Positions 15,982 to 24,347 of a DNA stretch of 64,000 nucleotides are shown piece after piece. The stretch's first letter is position 1, and every line of letters starts with the position of its first letter. The DNA is taken from positions 1 to 64,000 of the forward strand of contig JAEZGY010000062.1 of assembly GCA_023416695.1 (NCBI GenBank). Reading direction: 5' to 3'. A program made the translations under genes and the position numbers. Under the pieces are notes generated by a model. That model was not told the origin of the DNA and made no database searches. It saw only the letters and a program-made list of their open reading frames with translations. This DNA comes from Bacillota bacterium. GTDB lineage: Bacteria > Bacillota > Clostridia > Lachnospirales > Lachnospiraceae.

Positions 15982-16929
15982 CTATTCCTTAATATTGGTT
16001 CTTCGAATATTCGTTTCAAAATATCGATTGTAACCAATCCACTCCATTTTATCATCCCCACTACGAAGAGCCTCTGTCATAGTCTCCAGTCTTGCATCTG
16101 TAAGGTCGGCTAGACTTAATGCTAGTGCCTCCATTGTAGCAGGAATCTTAGGGGACCCATATTCTAAAGAACCATGATGCGCTAGTATACAGTGTTTTAA
16201 CTGGGATGCTAATTTAGCTGGAAAGTTCCCTAATGTATTTATTCTTTCATTTATCATTTCCACACCTATAATTAAATGCCCAAGAAGCTGCCCTTCGTCG
16301 GTATAATCATTTTCAGGAAATGGAGAAATCTCTTTCAATTTTCCTACATCATGAAACATTGCTGCAGAGAGAAGTAAGTCTCTGTTTATAACAGGATAGT
16401 TCTGGGACATAAAATGACATAGTCTCACTACCCCAAGAGTATGCTCTAAAAGTCCACCCTGAAAGCCATGATGAACACTTTTAGCTGCTGAATGAGCACA
16501 AAAATTCTTCTTAAACTCGCTATCGTCTATAAAGAAGGATTTCACCAACCCCTTTAAAGGTCCATCTTCCATAGAGTTAATAAAACCAGTAAGTTCCTCA
16601 TACATAGCATCAATTCCCTGTTCAGATAATGGAATATAATCATCAGGAATATATTCCCCTTCTTGCGCAACTCTCAATTGATCAATATGAAGTTGTAGTG
16701 CATTTTGAAAGAAAACAACCTTACCTTTTACAAAGATATAATCTAAATCATTAAAATTACTAATTCCATTGGTCAAATTCCAAACCCTAGCATCTAATCC
16801 ACCTGTCTTATCTTGTAGAGTAAGAGCATAATAGCTTTTACCAGTAGCCTTTTGACATGTTTTTTTCGATTTACAAAGGTAGACTCCTTGCACCTGATCT
16901 CCTTCATGCAAATCTTTTATATATACCAT
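15982..16929 (-). CDS. yhaM: YhaM-type 3'-5' exoribonuclease
   Basis: This 315-residue protein joins an N-terminal OB-fold nucleic-acid-binding domain (about 15-95, with YYALTLQDKTGGLDARVW) to a C-terminal HD hydrolase domain: His in LLEHTLG, the HD pair in AAMFHDVGK (about 190-198), and further His in GHLIIG and CILAHHGS. It is the YhaM family, a metal-dependent 3'-5' exonuclease for RNA and single-stranded DNA in Gram-positive bacteria. AAAGG precedes the ATG. The gene lies just upstream of rlmD on the same strand, so both act on RNA, which supports an operon. Confidence 0.9.
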   Translation of the reverse strand: MVYIKDLHEGDQVQGVYLCKSKKTCQKATGKSYYALTLQDKTGGLDARVWNLTNGISNFNDLDYIFVKGKVVFFQNALQLHIDQLRVAQEGEYIPDDYIPLSEQGIDAMYEELTGFINSMEDGPLKGLVKSFFIDDSEFKKNFCAHSAAKSVHHGFQGGLLEHTLGVVRLCHFMSQNYPVINRDLLLSAAMFHDVGKLKEISPFPENDYTDEGQLLGHLIIGVEMINERINTLGNFPAKLASQLKHCILAHHGSLEYGSPKIPATMEALALSLADLTDARLETMTEALRSGDDKMEWIGYNRYFETNIRRTNIKE

Positions 16930-17104
16930 CTGTATACCTAACCTTTCTATTCTACAGAGTCATAAAACTCCAATCTGCTAAACTCATTATAATATAGGAG
17001 CCCATAATAAGAAAGGGGGAATTTATCGGAATTACCCTTGATATGACTACTCATAATAGCTATAATAAAAGCAATATATGAACTTAACATATGAGGTAAA
17101 ACTG

Positions 17105-17578
17105 ATGAAAAAAGTACTTATAGTTTTTCTTTTTGGATTATGCCTTTTGACCAGCTGTAGTGACCAAAAGAAAATCCAGATAGAAATCGAGCCTGACTCC
17201 ATTGTTTCTATTGCAATATCCGGATATCCCACTATGTTTGCTAATGGAGATTCTATTGATAGCACAACTGACATTAACAAAATTACTAGTATCACTTCTT
17301 CTTTTAACAAACTTACTCTAACGTTTTATAAGACCAAGGAAGAATGGGATAAGCTTAGCCCTGCCTCTACAAAGCGACAAAAGGATACCATTACCTTTTA
17401 CAATGCAAAAAAGGAATGTGTAGAGCGTATTACTAGAGTAAATAACTCCGAAGGTACTTTTATCATCAAGTTACTGGATCAAGAGGTCTATACTGTATCT
17501 GAAGAGGATTATACTAAGCTGAATACCATCTTTGATACCTTAATAGAAGAGGCTGTAGATGGAAGGTTAAATTCTTAA
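17105..17578 (+). CDS. Unknown small lipoprotein
   Basis: This 157-residue protein of unknown function has a clear lipoprotein signal: MKKVLIVFLFGLCLLTSC, with the lipobox Cys at residue 18. The mature part is short, strand-rich and charged, and would be tethered to the outside of the membrane. A weak similarity in layout to small DUF-type substrate-free lipoproteins is all I can say. The open frame begins nine codons upstream, but GAGGT is correctly placed for the ATG at 17105 and the signal peptide begins there. The last 30 bases of the gene form one arm of a 17-bp inverted repeat. Confidence 0.75.
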   Translation: MKKVLIVFLFGLCLLTSCSDQKKIQIEIEPDSIVSIAISGYPTMFANGDSIDSTTDINKITSITSSFNKLTLTFYKTKEEWDKLSPASTKRQKDTITFYNAKKECVERITRVNNSEGTFIIKLLDQEVYTVSEEDYTKLNTIFDTLIEEAVDGRLNS

Positions 17579-17596
17579 TCTTCCATCTACAGCCTC
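17549..17596. repeat. 17-bp perfect inverted repeat overlapping a gene end
   Basis: GAGGCTGTAGATGGAAG at 17549-17565 and its exact complement at 17580-17596 are separated by 14 bases. The left arm encodes the last codons of the lipoprotein gene. It sits between two convergent genes and most likely ends both transcripts, although neither side has a strong T-run. Confidence 0.75.
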
Positions 17597-17617
17597 ATTT
17601 ATCTCACTTTATAAATA

Positions 17618-18976
17618 CTAATTACTAACCTTTGAAACCACCACACCTATGTCCATAGTGGCCCACTCCTCATCCTGCTTTCTCATAAGCTTTATAGTTG
17701 CCTTACTAGCTTTCCCAAGTTTATTCAGCCTGTTATAGTACTGGCTCATAGAAGTAATCTGAACTCCTTCTAACTCTAATATTACATCCCCTTTTTTGAT
17801 TCCTGCCAGAAAGGCTGGAGACTTCTCCTCTACCTTAGTGACATATACTCCGTGAGATATATTTAACTTTAATGCTTCTTCTCTACTAATATCAGAAGCT
17901 ACTAAACCTAAGTATAGGTTATCCTTCTGCTCCATCATTCTCTCAAGCATAGGTCGTATAGAGGATATACTTAAGCACGTATTAAGATTGGCATTCATAT
18001 CAGATATAAATGTATCCTTGTGAGTAATCACACCTAATATCTTACCTTTGTGATCTAAAATAAATCCATAACCATTAGAATAGCTCGGCATGGTAGTGTT
18101 AATTAACTGCACCTTACCATCGGTAATATAGGCATCATACTGTTCATTGGAGATTACTCCGTAGTCTAGAGAATTCATATAACCATTAGGACTTCCCATG
18201 GCAATTACAGCATCCCCCACCTTGGATATTGATGAATCTCCCATCTCAGCCACTACAACAGTCTCTTGACTTCTAGTACCAATCTCATTTACATCCAACT
18301 TTACTAAAGCAACACCTATCTGGCGATTTATTCCATATAACTCACCCCGATAAGTACTTCCATCAGAAATCTTTACCGTGATGTAGTTAGCACCATCTAT
18401 TACATCACCATTGGTCATAACCAATATCTTGTTATCATCTATATGAATAATAATCCCAGAGGTGTAATGATTCTCTTCAATAGGATTGTTTAATATATCT
18501 ACACCAACTTTAACACCATTCACTGTCACTAAGGATTTTCCAACAACCGTCTGTACCGTACTTATTTGCGTAAGAAAACTGCCCTTTTTATCCCCACTTA
18601 TTGGATTCGTATCAGGTTCTTTGGTAGGCATATTGGTAGGTTCTGGGGTGGTAGTAACTATCGGAGTATAACTAGGCAGAGGAGTCTTCGTAGGTACTAT
18701 GGTGGAGAGGTTATTAGGACCTTCTTGCGTTATATGTACTTGACTCTTATCTAACCCTAATAGATCTTCAAATAAAGGATAAAACACACAAAAAGTAAAG
18801 CATGCTACACCACCAAAGGTTATTCCTAATGCTATGGTAAAAGCAAACTTCTTAATCTTAGTCTTCTTCTTTGGGCGAATGGTCTCCTCAATAAAGGTAT
18901 ATCCCTCTACATTGTTCTTGTCTTGTTCTGTATCAGTTCCACTATAATGTTCTTGACCGAATTTATCATCTGACAT
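17618..18976 (-). CDS. HtrA/DegP-like PDZ protein with lost catalytic triad
   Basis: This 452-residue protein has a cytoplasmic N-terminus, one membrane helix (about 43-68), a Pro/Thr-rich linker (90-125), a trypsin-like domain (about 135-330) and one PDZ domain (about 355-445). Fold markers of HtrA are kept (SGIII, VGDAVIAMGSPNG, DHKGKILGV). The catalytic positions are not: TNNHV is TNGDV (His to Asp191), the Asp before V-A-L-V-K is Gly221, and GNSGG is SNGYG, putting Gly302 where Ser belongs. The protein should therefore not cut peptides. It may act as a chaperone, scaffold or sensor at the outer face of the membrane. It is divergent from mutS2. Confidence 0.85.
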   Translation of the reverse strand: MSDDKFGQEHYSGTDTEQDKNNVEGYTFIEETIRPKKKTKIKKFAFTIALGITFGGVACFTFCVFYPLFEDLLGLDKSQVHITQEGPNNLSTIVPTKTPLPSYTPIVTTTPEPTNMPTKEPDTNPISGDKKGSFLTQISTVQTVVGKSLVTVNGVKVGVDILNNPIEENHYTSGIIIHIDDNKILVMTNGDVIDGANYITVKISDGSTYRGELYGINRQIGVALVKLDVNEIGTRSQETVVVAEMGDSSISKVGDAVIAMGSPNGYMNSLDYGVISNEQYDAYITDGKVQLINTTMPSYSNGYGFILDHKGKILGVITHKDTFISDMNANLNTCLSISSIRPMLERMMEQKDNLYLGLVASDISREEALKLNISHGVYVTKVEEKSPAFLAGIKKGDVILELEGVQITSMSQYYNRLNKLGKASKATIKLMRKQDEEWATMDIGVVVSKVSN

Positions 18977-19049
18977 AAATTACTCCCTTACAACACATTA
19001 TTAGCTTACATAAGATTATATTATCATTTACATATGAACATTATATGAA

Positions 19050-19069
19050 TAGTTTGTAAACACAAACTA
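19050..19069. promoter_or_regulatory. Palindromic candidate operator in a divergent promoter region
   Basis: TAGTTTGT, AAAC, ACAAACTA form a perfect 8-bp dyad with a 4-base centre. It lies about 75 bases upstream of the HtrA-like gene and about 100 bases upstream of mutS2. The symmetry fits a dimeric repressor or activator. It is not a terminator, since no T-run follows on either strand in the right place. Confidence 0.4.
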
Positions 19070-19168
19070 ATTGTTTTATTTTGTATGTAAATAAGTTAAA
19101 ATAGAACTAAACTATATACCCATCAAATCTCTTGTTTATAATAATACCTACGGTAGAAAGGCTAAGTA

Positions 19169-21550
19169 ATGAATCCAAAAGTATTAAACACTTTAGAATA
19201 TAATAAGATTATAACGCAATTATCAGAAAATGCTAGTTCTTCTTTAGGAAAAGATCTTTGTAACCATCTACTTCCTAGTTCTAACCTAGCAGAAATCAGT
19301 AATTTGCAGCAAGAAACGGCAGATGCTCTTAGCCGTCTTCTGAAAAAGGGAAGCATTAGTTTTAGGGGTGCTAAGGATATTAGAGCCAGTCTAAAACGAC
19401 TTGAAGTAGGAGGCACTCTTGGTACCATAGAACTTCTTAATATCAGTTCCCTCTTAGACTGCACATTACGTGTGAAAGCATATGGAAGGACCGACCATGA
19501 GGAAGAGTTAATAGATACGTTATCAGAACTTTTCAATGGCTTGGAACCATTGACTCCACTTAATAATGAACTTAAGAGATGTATTATTTCGGAAGAAGAA
19601 ATAAGTGATGATGCTAGCTCTACTCTAAAGAGCATACGTCGTTCCATTAAAACCACTGGAGCCCAGGTTCATGATCAGTTAAATCAAATAGTAAACTCTA
19701 GTTCAGGTAGGACCATGTTGATGGATGCTATTATAACTATGCGAAATGGTCGCTACTGTCTTCCTGTAAAGGCTGAATATCGTTCCAAGTTTCCAGGAAT
19801 GATTCATGACCAATCCTCAACCGGCTCCACTCTATTCATAGAGCCTATGTCTGTTGTGAAACTGAATAATGCCATACGGGAATACGAAATAAAAGAACAG
19901 GAAGAAATCGAGCGTATACTTGCTGAATTAAGTAATCTTGCCGGAGAACAGACGGCTGCTCTAGCTTATAACCTTCACGCGCTAAGTAATCTAGATTTTA
20001 TTTTTGCCAGAGCCTATTTAGCAAAGCAAATGAAGGCATCCCAACCTATTTTTAATGAAGATGGCTATATAAACATTAAAAAAGGACGCCATCCACTCAT
20101 CGATAGTAAAAAAGTTGTCCCAATTGATATATATCTTGGCAAAGAATTTCATCTACTAATCATAACAGGCCCTAATACCGGAGGTAAAACCGTATCCTTA
20201 AAGACCGTTGGATTATTTACTTTGATGGGACAGGCTGGGTTACACATCCCTGCTTTTGATGGTTCCTCTCTTGCCGTATTTCATGAGGTTTATGCAGATA
20301 TTGGAGATGAACAAAGTATTGAGCAAAGCTTAAGTACCTTCTCCTCTCATATGACAAATACCATTTCTATTTTAAATCAAGCAGATGATAACTCTTTGGT
20401 ACTATTCGATGAACTCGGGGCAGGTACAGACCCTACAGAGGGAGCCGCCTTGGCAATATCTATCCTATCTCATCTGCACCAACGTGGAATTCGCACCATG
20501 GCCACTACACATTATAGTGAGCTTAAGGTTTATGCTCTCACTACAGAAGGAGTGGAAAATGCTTGTTGCGAATTTTCTGTAGAAACCTTGCAACCAACCT
20601 ACCGACTTTTAATAGGTATCCCTGGAAAGAGTAATGCTTTCGCCATCTCTAGTAAGTTAGGACTTTCTGATGCCATTATCAATGATGCTAAGCTAAGAAT
20701 TACTACAGAGGATAAAAAATTTGAGGATTTACTCTCCGACTTAGAAGAAAAGCGCGTTACAATAGAGAAAGAGCAGGAAGAAATAAAGCGTTACAAGGAA
20801 GAGACGGCTGCCTTGCAGAATAAATTAAAAGAGAAAAGTGCTAAAATGGATTCCTCCAAAGAAAAGATTCTTAGAGAGGCCAATGAGGAAGCTAGACGAA
20901 TCTTACAGGAAGCGAAGGATTATGCCGATAGCACCATTAAGAAATATAACAAATGGGCAGGTGAAAGTGGTCTTAACAGGGAAATGGAGCAAGAGAGAAA
21001 CGCCCTTAGAAACCGCCTGAAGGAAACTGACTCCTCTCTAACTAAAAAAAATAAAAACCAACGAAATAAAGCAAACAAACCTAGTGACTTTCAGCTTGGA
21101 GATGCTGTTTTTGTTATCTCCCTAAATCTAAAGGGTACCATCAGTTCTCTCCCAAATGCCAAAGGGGATTGTTTTGTACAAATGGGAATTCTTCGATCCC
21201 AGGTGAATATTAACGATTTAGAATTAATCGATGAACCTGAGATTACTGGTCCTAATTTGCAAAAAACAGGAAGTGGCAAAATCAAAATGAGTAAAAGTTT
21301 TCAAATTAGTCCTGAGTTAAACATTATCGGAAAGACTGTAGACGAAGCTCTCTCTATTGTGGAGAAATATTTGGATGATGCTTACCTTGCCCATTTACCA
21401 CAGATCACAATTATTCATGGACGTGGTACTGGTGCTCTAAAGAATGCTGTTCACAGCCTTTTAAAACGTACAAAGTATGTAAAAAGTTACCGAGTAGGTG
21501 GCTTTGGAGAAGGCGATCATGGTGTTACAATTGTCCAGTTTAAAGAGTAA
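19169..21550 (+). CDS. mutS2: MutS2 DNA/ribosome-associated ATPase-endonuclease
   Basis: This 793-residue protein has the full MutS2 layout: a clamp/lever region, an ABC-type ATPase with Walker A TGPNTGGKT (about 333-341), Walker B LVLFDELGAGTDPTEGAAL, a long Glu/Lys-rich coiled coil (about 515-640), a KOW-like segment, and a C-terminal Smr nuclease domain with IIHGRGTGAL (about 748-757). MutS2 suppresses recombination in some bacteria, and in Bacillus it also rescues collided ribosomes. AGAAAGG is upstream of the ATG. The response-regulator gene follows after 57 bases that contain a hairpin. Confidence 0.95.
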   Translation: MNPKVLNTLEYNKIITQLSENASSSLGKDLCNHLLPSSNLAEISNLQQETADALSRLLKKGSISFRGAKDIRASLKRLEVGGTLGTIELLNISSLLDCTLRVKAYGRTDHEEELIDTLSELFNGLEPLTPLNNELKRCIISEEEISDDASSTLKSIRRSIKTTGAQVHDQLNQIVNSSSGRTMLMDAIITMRNGRYCLPVKAEYRSKFPGMIHDQSSTGSTLFIEPMSVVKLNNAIREYEIKEQEEIERILAELSNLAGEQTAALAYNLHALSNLDFIFARAYLAKQMKASQPIFNEDGYINIKKGRHPLIDSKKVVPIDIYLGKEFHLLIITGPNTGGKTVSLKTVGLFTLMGQAGLHIPAFDGSSLAVFHEVYADIGDEQSIEQSLSTFSSHMTNTISILNQADDNSLVLFDELGAGTDPTEGAALAISILSHLHQRGIRTMATTHYSELKVYALTTEGVENACCEFSVETLQPTYRLLIGIPGKSNAFAISSKLGLSDAIINDAKLRITTEDKKFEDLLSDLEEKRVTIEKEQEEIKRYKEETAALQNKLKEKSAKMDSSKEKILREANEEARRILQEAKDYADSTIKKYNKWAGESGLNREMEQERNALRNRLKETDSSLTKKNKNQRNKANKPSDFQLGDAVFVISLNLKGTISSLPNAKGDCFVQMGILRSQVNINDLELIDEPEITGPNLQKTGSGKIKMSKSFQISPELNIIGKTVDEALSIVEKYLDDAYLAHLPQITIIHGRGTGALKNAVHSLLKRTKYVKSYRVGGFGEGDHGVTIVQFKE

Positions 21551-21557
21551 ATATTAC

Positions 21558-21583
21558 ACCAGCCACAGGTTACTGTGGCTGGT
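21558..21583 (+). other. Intercistronic hairpin between mutS2 and the two-component genes
   Basis: A perfect 11-bp stem ACCAGCCACAG/CTGTGGCTGGT with loop GTTA starts eight bases after the mutS2 stop. No T-run follows, so read-through into the response regulator is likely. It may be a processing or stabilising site. Confidence 0.6.
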
Positions 21584-21607
21584 ACTAAACATACAGGAGG
21601 ATATCGA

Positions 21608-22324
21608 ATGGTAACCAAACAAAAAATACTTATTGTAGATGATGACTCTAATATAGCAGAATTAATCTCACTCTACCTAACAAAAGAATGCTTTGAAACA
21701 TTAATCGTCTATGATGGTGAAGAAGCTCTGCAAAATTTTCCGTCCTTTAACCCAGATTTGATTTTACTCGATTTAATGCTCCCAGGTATAGATGGTTATG
21801 AGGTATGTCGGGAAATCAGAAAAGTCTCCTCTGTACCAATTATTATGTTATCTGCTAAGGGAGAAATTTTTGATAAGGTATTGGGATTAGAATTAGGTGC
21901 TGATGATTATATGATTAAGCCTTTTGATTCTAAGGAGCTTGTGGCTAGGGTAAAAGCGGTGTTACGTCGTTTCCATACTACTCCTTCTCAGGAAATTACT
22001 TCTGAGGCAAACAAGCTTACTGGTGAATATGTGGAATACCCAGACCTTACAATTAGTCTAACCAACTATACAGTAATTTGTGATGGAAAACGAGTGGATA
22101 TGCCACCAAAAGAATTAGAACTGTTCTATTTTCTTGCCTCTCATCCAAATCAGGTATTCACAAGAGAACAGCTATTAGATCACATTTGGAGTTATGAATA
22201 TCTTGGCGATACCAGAACCGTGGATGTACATATAAAAAGACTCAGGGAAAAAATAAAAGATCATACAGCATGGTCATTAGCAACAGTTTGGGGAATTGGA
22301 TACAAATTCGAAACTAGACTGTAA
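21608..22324 (+). CDS. OmpR/PhoB-family response regulator
   Basis: This 238-residue regulator has a receiver domain with acidic pocket DDD near the start, phospho-acceptor Asp in LILLDLMLPG (about residue 53), and the Lys of YMIKPFD near 103. It is followed by a winged-helix DNA-binding domain (about 140-236, ending in TVWGIGYKFE). The longer open frame starts 11 codons upstream, but GGAGG is placed before the ATG at 21608. The cognate sensor kinase gene follows after 17 bases. What it controls is not shown by the sequence. Confidence 0.94.
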   Translation: MVTKQKILIVDDDSNIAELISLYLTKECFETLIVYDGEEALQNFPSFNPDLILLDLMLPGIDGYEVCREIRKVSSVPIIMLSAKGEIFDKVLGLELGADDYMIKPFDSKELVARVKAVLRRFHTTPSQEITSEANKLTGEYVEYPDLTISLTNYTVICDGKRVDMPPKELELFYFLASHPNQVFTREQLLDHIWSYEYLGDTRTVDVHIKRLREKIKDHTAWSLATVWGIGYKFETRL

Positions 22325-22341
22325 GAAATGGAAGGGATAGT

Positions 22342-23754
22342 ATGAAACGAACCTTATTTGTAAAGTACACACTTTCCTTTTTGGCTACTTTTCTAATTCT
22401 CTTCTTTAGCATAAATACTGTAGCAAAATCATATATACGGGAAACGATTACAAATAACAAGCTGTCCGAGCTGTGGCAGTTGACAGAAACAATTAGCAGT
22501 GAATATCAATACCTATATACAGATAACACTTATGACATAAAGGAGATGGAGAAACACTTAAAAGCAGTTTCTTACTTAAGTAACACCCGTATTTGGGTTA
22601 CAAACTCCTATGGATTAGTGCAAGCAGATTCTTATGGAAAAATAATTTCTGGGAAACTAAAATTATCATTTCTAGACCCTAATCTTTTAAGTTATCAGAC
22701 TAAGGCTGGATTAGAGTTTAGTTCTTATTTTAAGGGTCCTACCATGGTTGCTGTAAATAGTATCATTGAAAATATGACCACAAAGGGTTATATTGTTGTG
22801 TTTATGTCTGAACAACAAGTGGATGCCAACGTAGTGACAATTACGAACACTCTAAACACCCTACTTTTGTTCTTTGGTTTAATCTTAGTCCTACTTTTAC
22901 TAAGTATTTACTTGTTTACTATAAGACCATTACACCGGTTAATAAAGGCTGCAAAGCAGTATGGAATAGGGCATTATGACAAGCCTATCAAGCTTAAAAC
23001 CCATGATGAATTTAGTGAACTAGTAACTACGATTAATTTTATGGGTTCTGAACTCAATAGTCTTGAGGAGTATCAGAAGAAGTTTGTAGCTAATATTAGT
23101 CACGATTTTAGAAGTCCACTAACCTCTATCAAAGGGTATGCAGAAGCTATTTTAGATGGAACAATTCCATATGAAAACCAAAACAAATATATCGATATCA
23201 TCATATTTGAAACAGAACGCCTGAATAAACTAACCAACAACTTACTAACACTTAATAGCTTTGAAAGAAACGGTGCAATGCTTAACATTACTACCTTTGA
23301 TATTAATAAGGTAATCAAAAAAACAATAACCACCTTTGAAGGCTCCTGTACAAAGAAGAAGCTAACCATCAATCTAGTGTTTTCAGAAAAAGAGCTTTAT
23401 GTAAGTGCTGATATGGATAAAATTCAGCAGGTACTCTACAACCTAATTGATAATGCCATTAAGTTTAGCCATAGTAACAGCAAAATCAAGATTAGTACCT
23501 CTGAAAAGGGGGAGAAAGCCTTTATCTCTGTAAAAGACTATGGTATCGGAATACCAAAGGAGAGCATCAAAAAAATCTGGGAGCGCTTCTATAAAACAGA
23601 TACTTCCAGAGGGAAGGACAAAAAAGGAACTGGACTTGGTCTTTCCATTACGAAAGAAATCATTACAAAACATAATGAAAATATAAACGTAATCAGTACA
23701 GAAGGAGTCGGTACGGAATTCAACTTCTCTCTCCCTCTTGTTCAAGAAGAATAA
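22342..23754 (+). CDS. Membrane sensor histidine kinase
   Basis: This 470-residue kinase has two membrane helices (about 8-28 and 172-195) around an extracytoplasmic sensor region of about 140 residues. Then come a HAMP linker, a HisKA domain with the phospho-histidine in ANISHDFRSPL (about residue 254), and an ATPase domain with N-box LIDNAIKFS, G1 KDYGIGIP and G2 KGTGLGLSI. It phosphorylates the response regulator encoded just upstream. The sensor region has no domain I can name, so the signal is unknown. Confidence 0.94.
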   Translation: MKRTLFVKYTLSFLATFLILFFSINTVAKSYIRETITNNKLSELWQLTETISSEYQYLYTDNTYDIKEMEKHLKAVSYLSNTRIWVTNSYGLVQADSYGKIISGKLKLSFLDPNLLSYQTKAGLEFSSYFKGPTMVAVNSIIENMTTKGYIVVFMSEQQVDANVVTITNTLNTLLLFFGLILVLLLLSIYLFTIRPLHRLIKAAKQYGIGHYDKPIKLKTHDEFSELVTTINFMGSELNSLEEYQKKFVANISHDFRSPLTSIKGYAEAILDGTIPYENQNKYIDIIIFETERLNKLTNNLLTLNSFERNGAMLNITTFDINKVIKKTITTFEGSCTKKKLTINLVFSEKELYVSADMDKIQQVLYNLIDNAIKFSHSNSKIKISTSEKGEKAFISVKDYGIGIPKESIKKIWERFYKTDTSRGKDKKGTGLGLSITKEIITKHNENINVISTEGVGTEFNFSLPLVQEE

Positions 23755-23761
23755 AGAGTAT

Positions 23762-23807
23762 AAAAAACTCTAGCCAATATTATTGTATTGGTTAGAGTTT
23801 TTTATTT
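23762..23807. terminator. Bidirectional intrinsic terminator
   Basis: AAAAAACTCTAGCCAATA pairs with TATTGGTTAGAGTTTTTT (one G-U) around a six-base loop. It separates the kinase gene (+) from trmL (-) and has a T-run on each strand. Confidence 0.9.
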
Positions 23808-23825
23808 AGAATAGATATTGAGCTA

Positions 23826-24326
23826 TTATCTTTCATTCCAGTCATGATGATGAAGCTGTCCCGATAGCTTCATATGATCAAAGTTGTGTTGTCTAAGAGC
23901 CTCATACAACACTACTGCTACAGAATTACTTAAATTTAAGGAGCGAATATCACCTATCATAGGGATTCGAATGGAGGTTTCCTTATAATCTAAAAGTATT
24001 TCTTCTGGTATTCCGGCACTTTCCTTCCCAAACATAATATAGGCATTCTCATCGTACTCCACTTCAGAATATACATGTTGAGCCTTTGTTGTGGCCATAT
24101 ATAGCTTTGCCCCTGGATTTTTATCTAAGAAATCCTGAAAGTTTGTATACACTGTTACATCTAGTTGATCCCAATAATCCAATCCTGCTCTTTTAATCTG
24201 CTTTTCATCAAGGCGAAAACCCAAAGGTTCAATTAAATGAAGCCTTGCTCCTGCTGCTACGCATGTTCTTCCTATATTGCCTGTATTGGCAGGTATCTCA
24301 GGCTCCAGCAATACAATATTTATCAT
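23826..24326 (-). CDS. trmL: tRNA (cytidine/uridine-34-2'-O)-methyltransferase TrmL
   Basis: This 166-residue SPOUT methyltransferase begins INIVLLEPEIPANTGNIGRT, the TrmL signature with the catalytic Arg. The C-terminal trefoil knot shows FGKESAGIPEE, IPMIGDIRSLNLSNSVAVVLYEA. TrmL modifies the wobble base of tRNA-Leu isoacceptors as a homodimer using SAM. AGAGG lies before the ATG. It is 21 bases downstream of the AIR-synthase-like gene on the same strand. Confidence 0.93.
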   Translation of the reverse strand: MINIVLLEPEIPANTGNIGRTCVAAGARLHLIEPLGFRLDEKQIKRAGLDYWDQLDVTVYTNFQDFLDKNPGAKLYMATTKAQHVYSEVEYDENAYIMFGKESAGIPEEILLDYKETSIRIPMIGDIRSLNLSNSVAVVLYEALRQHNFDHMKLSGQLHHHDWNER

Positions 24327-24347
24327 ATTTTTCCTCTTTTCTAGCTC

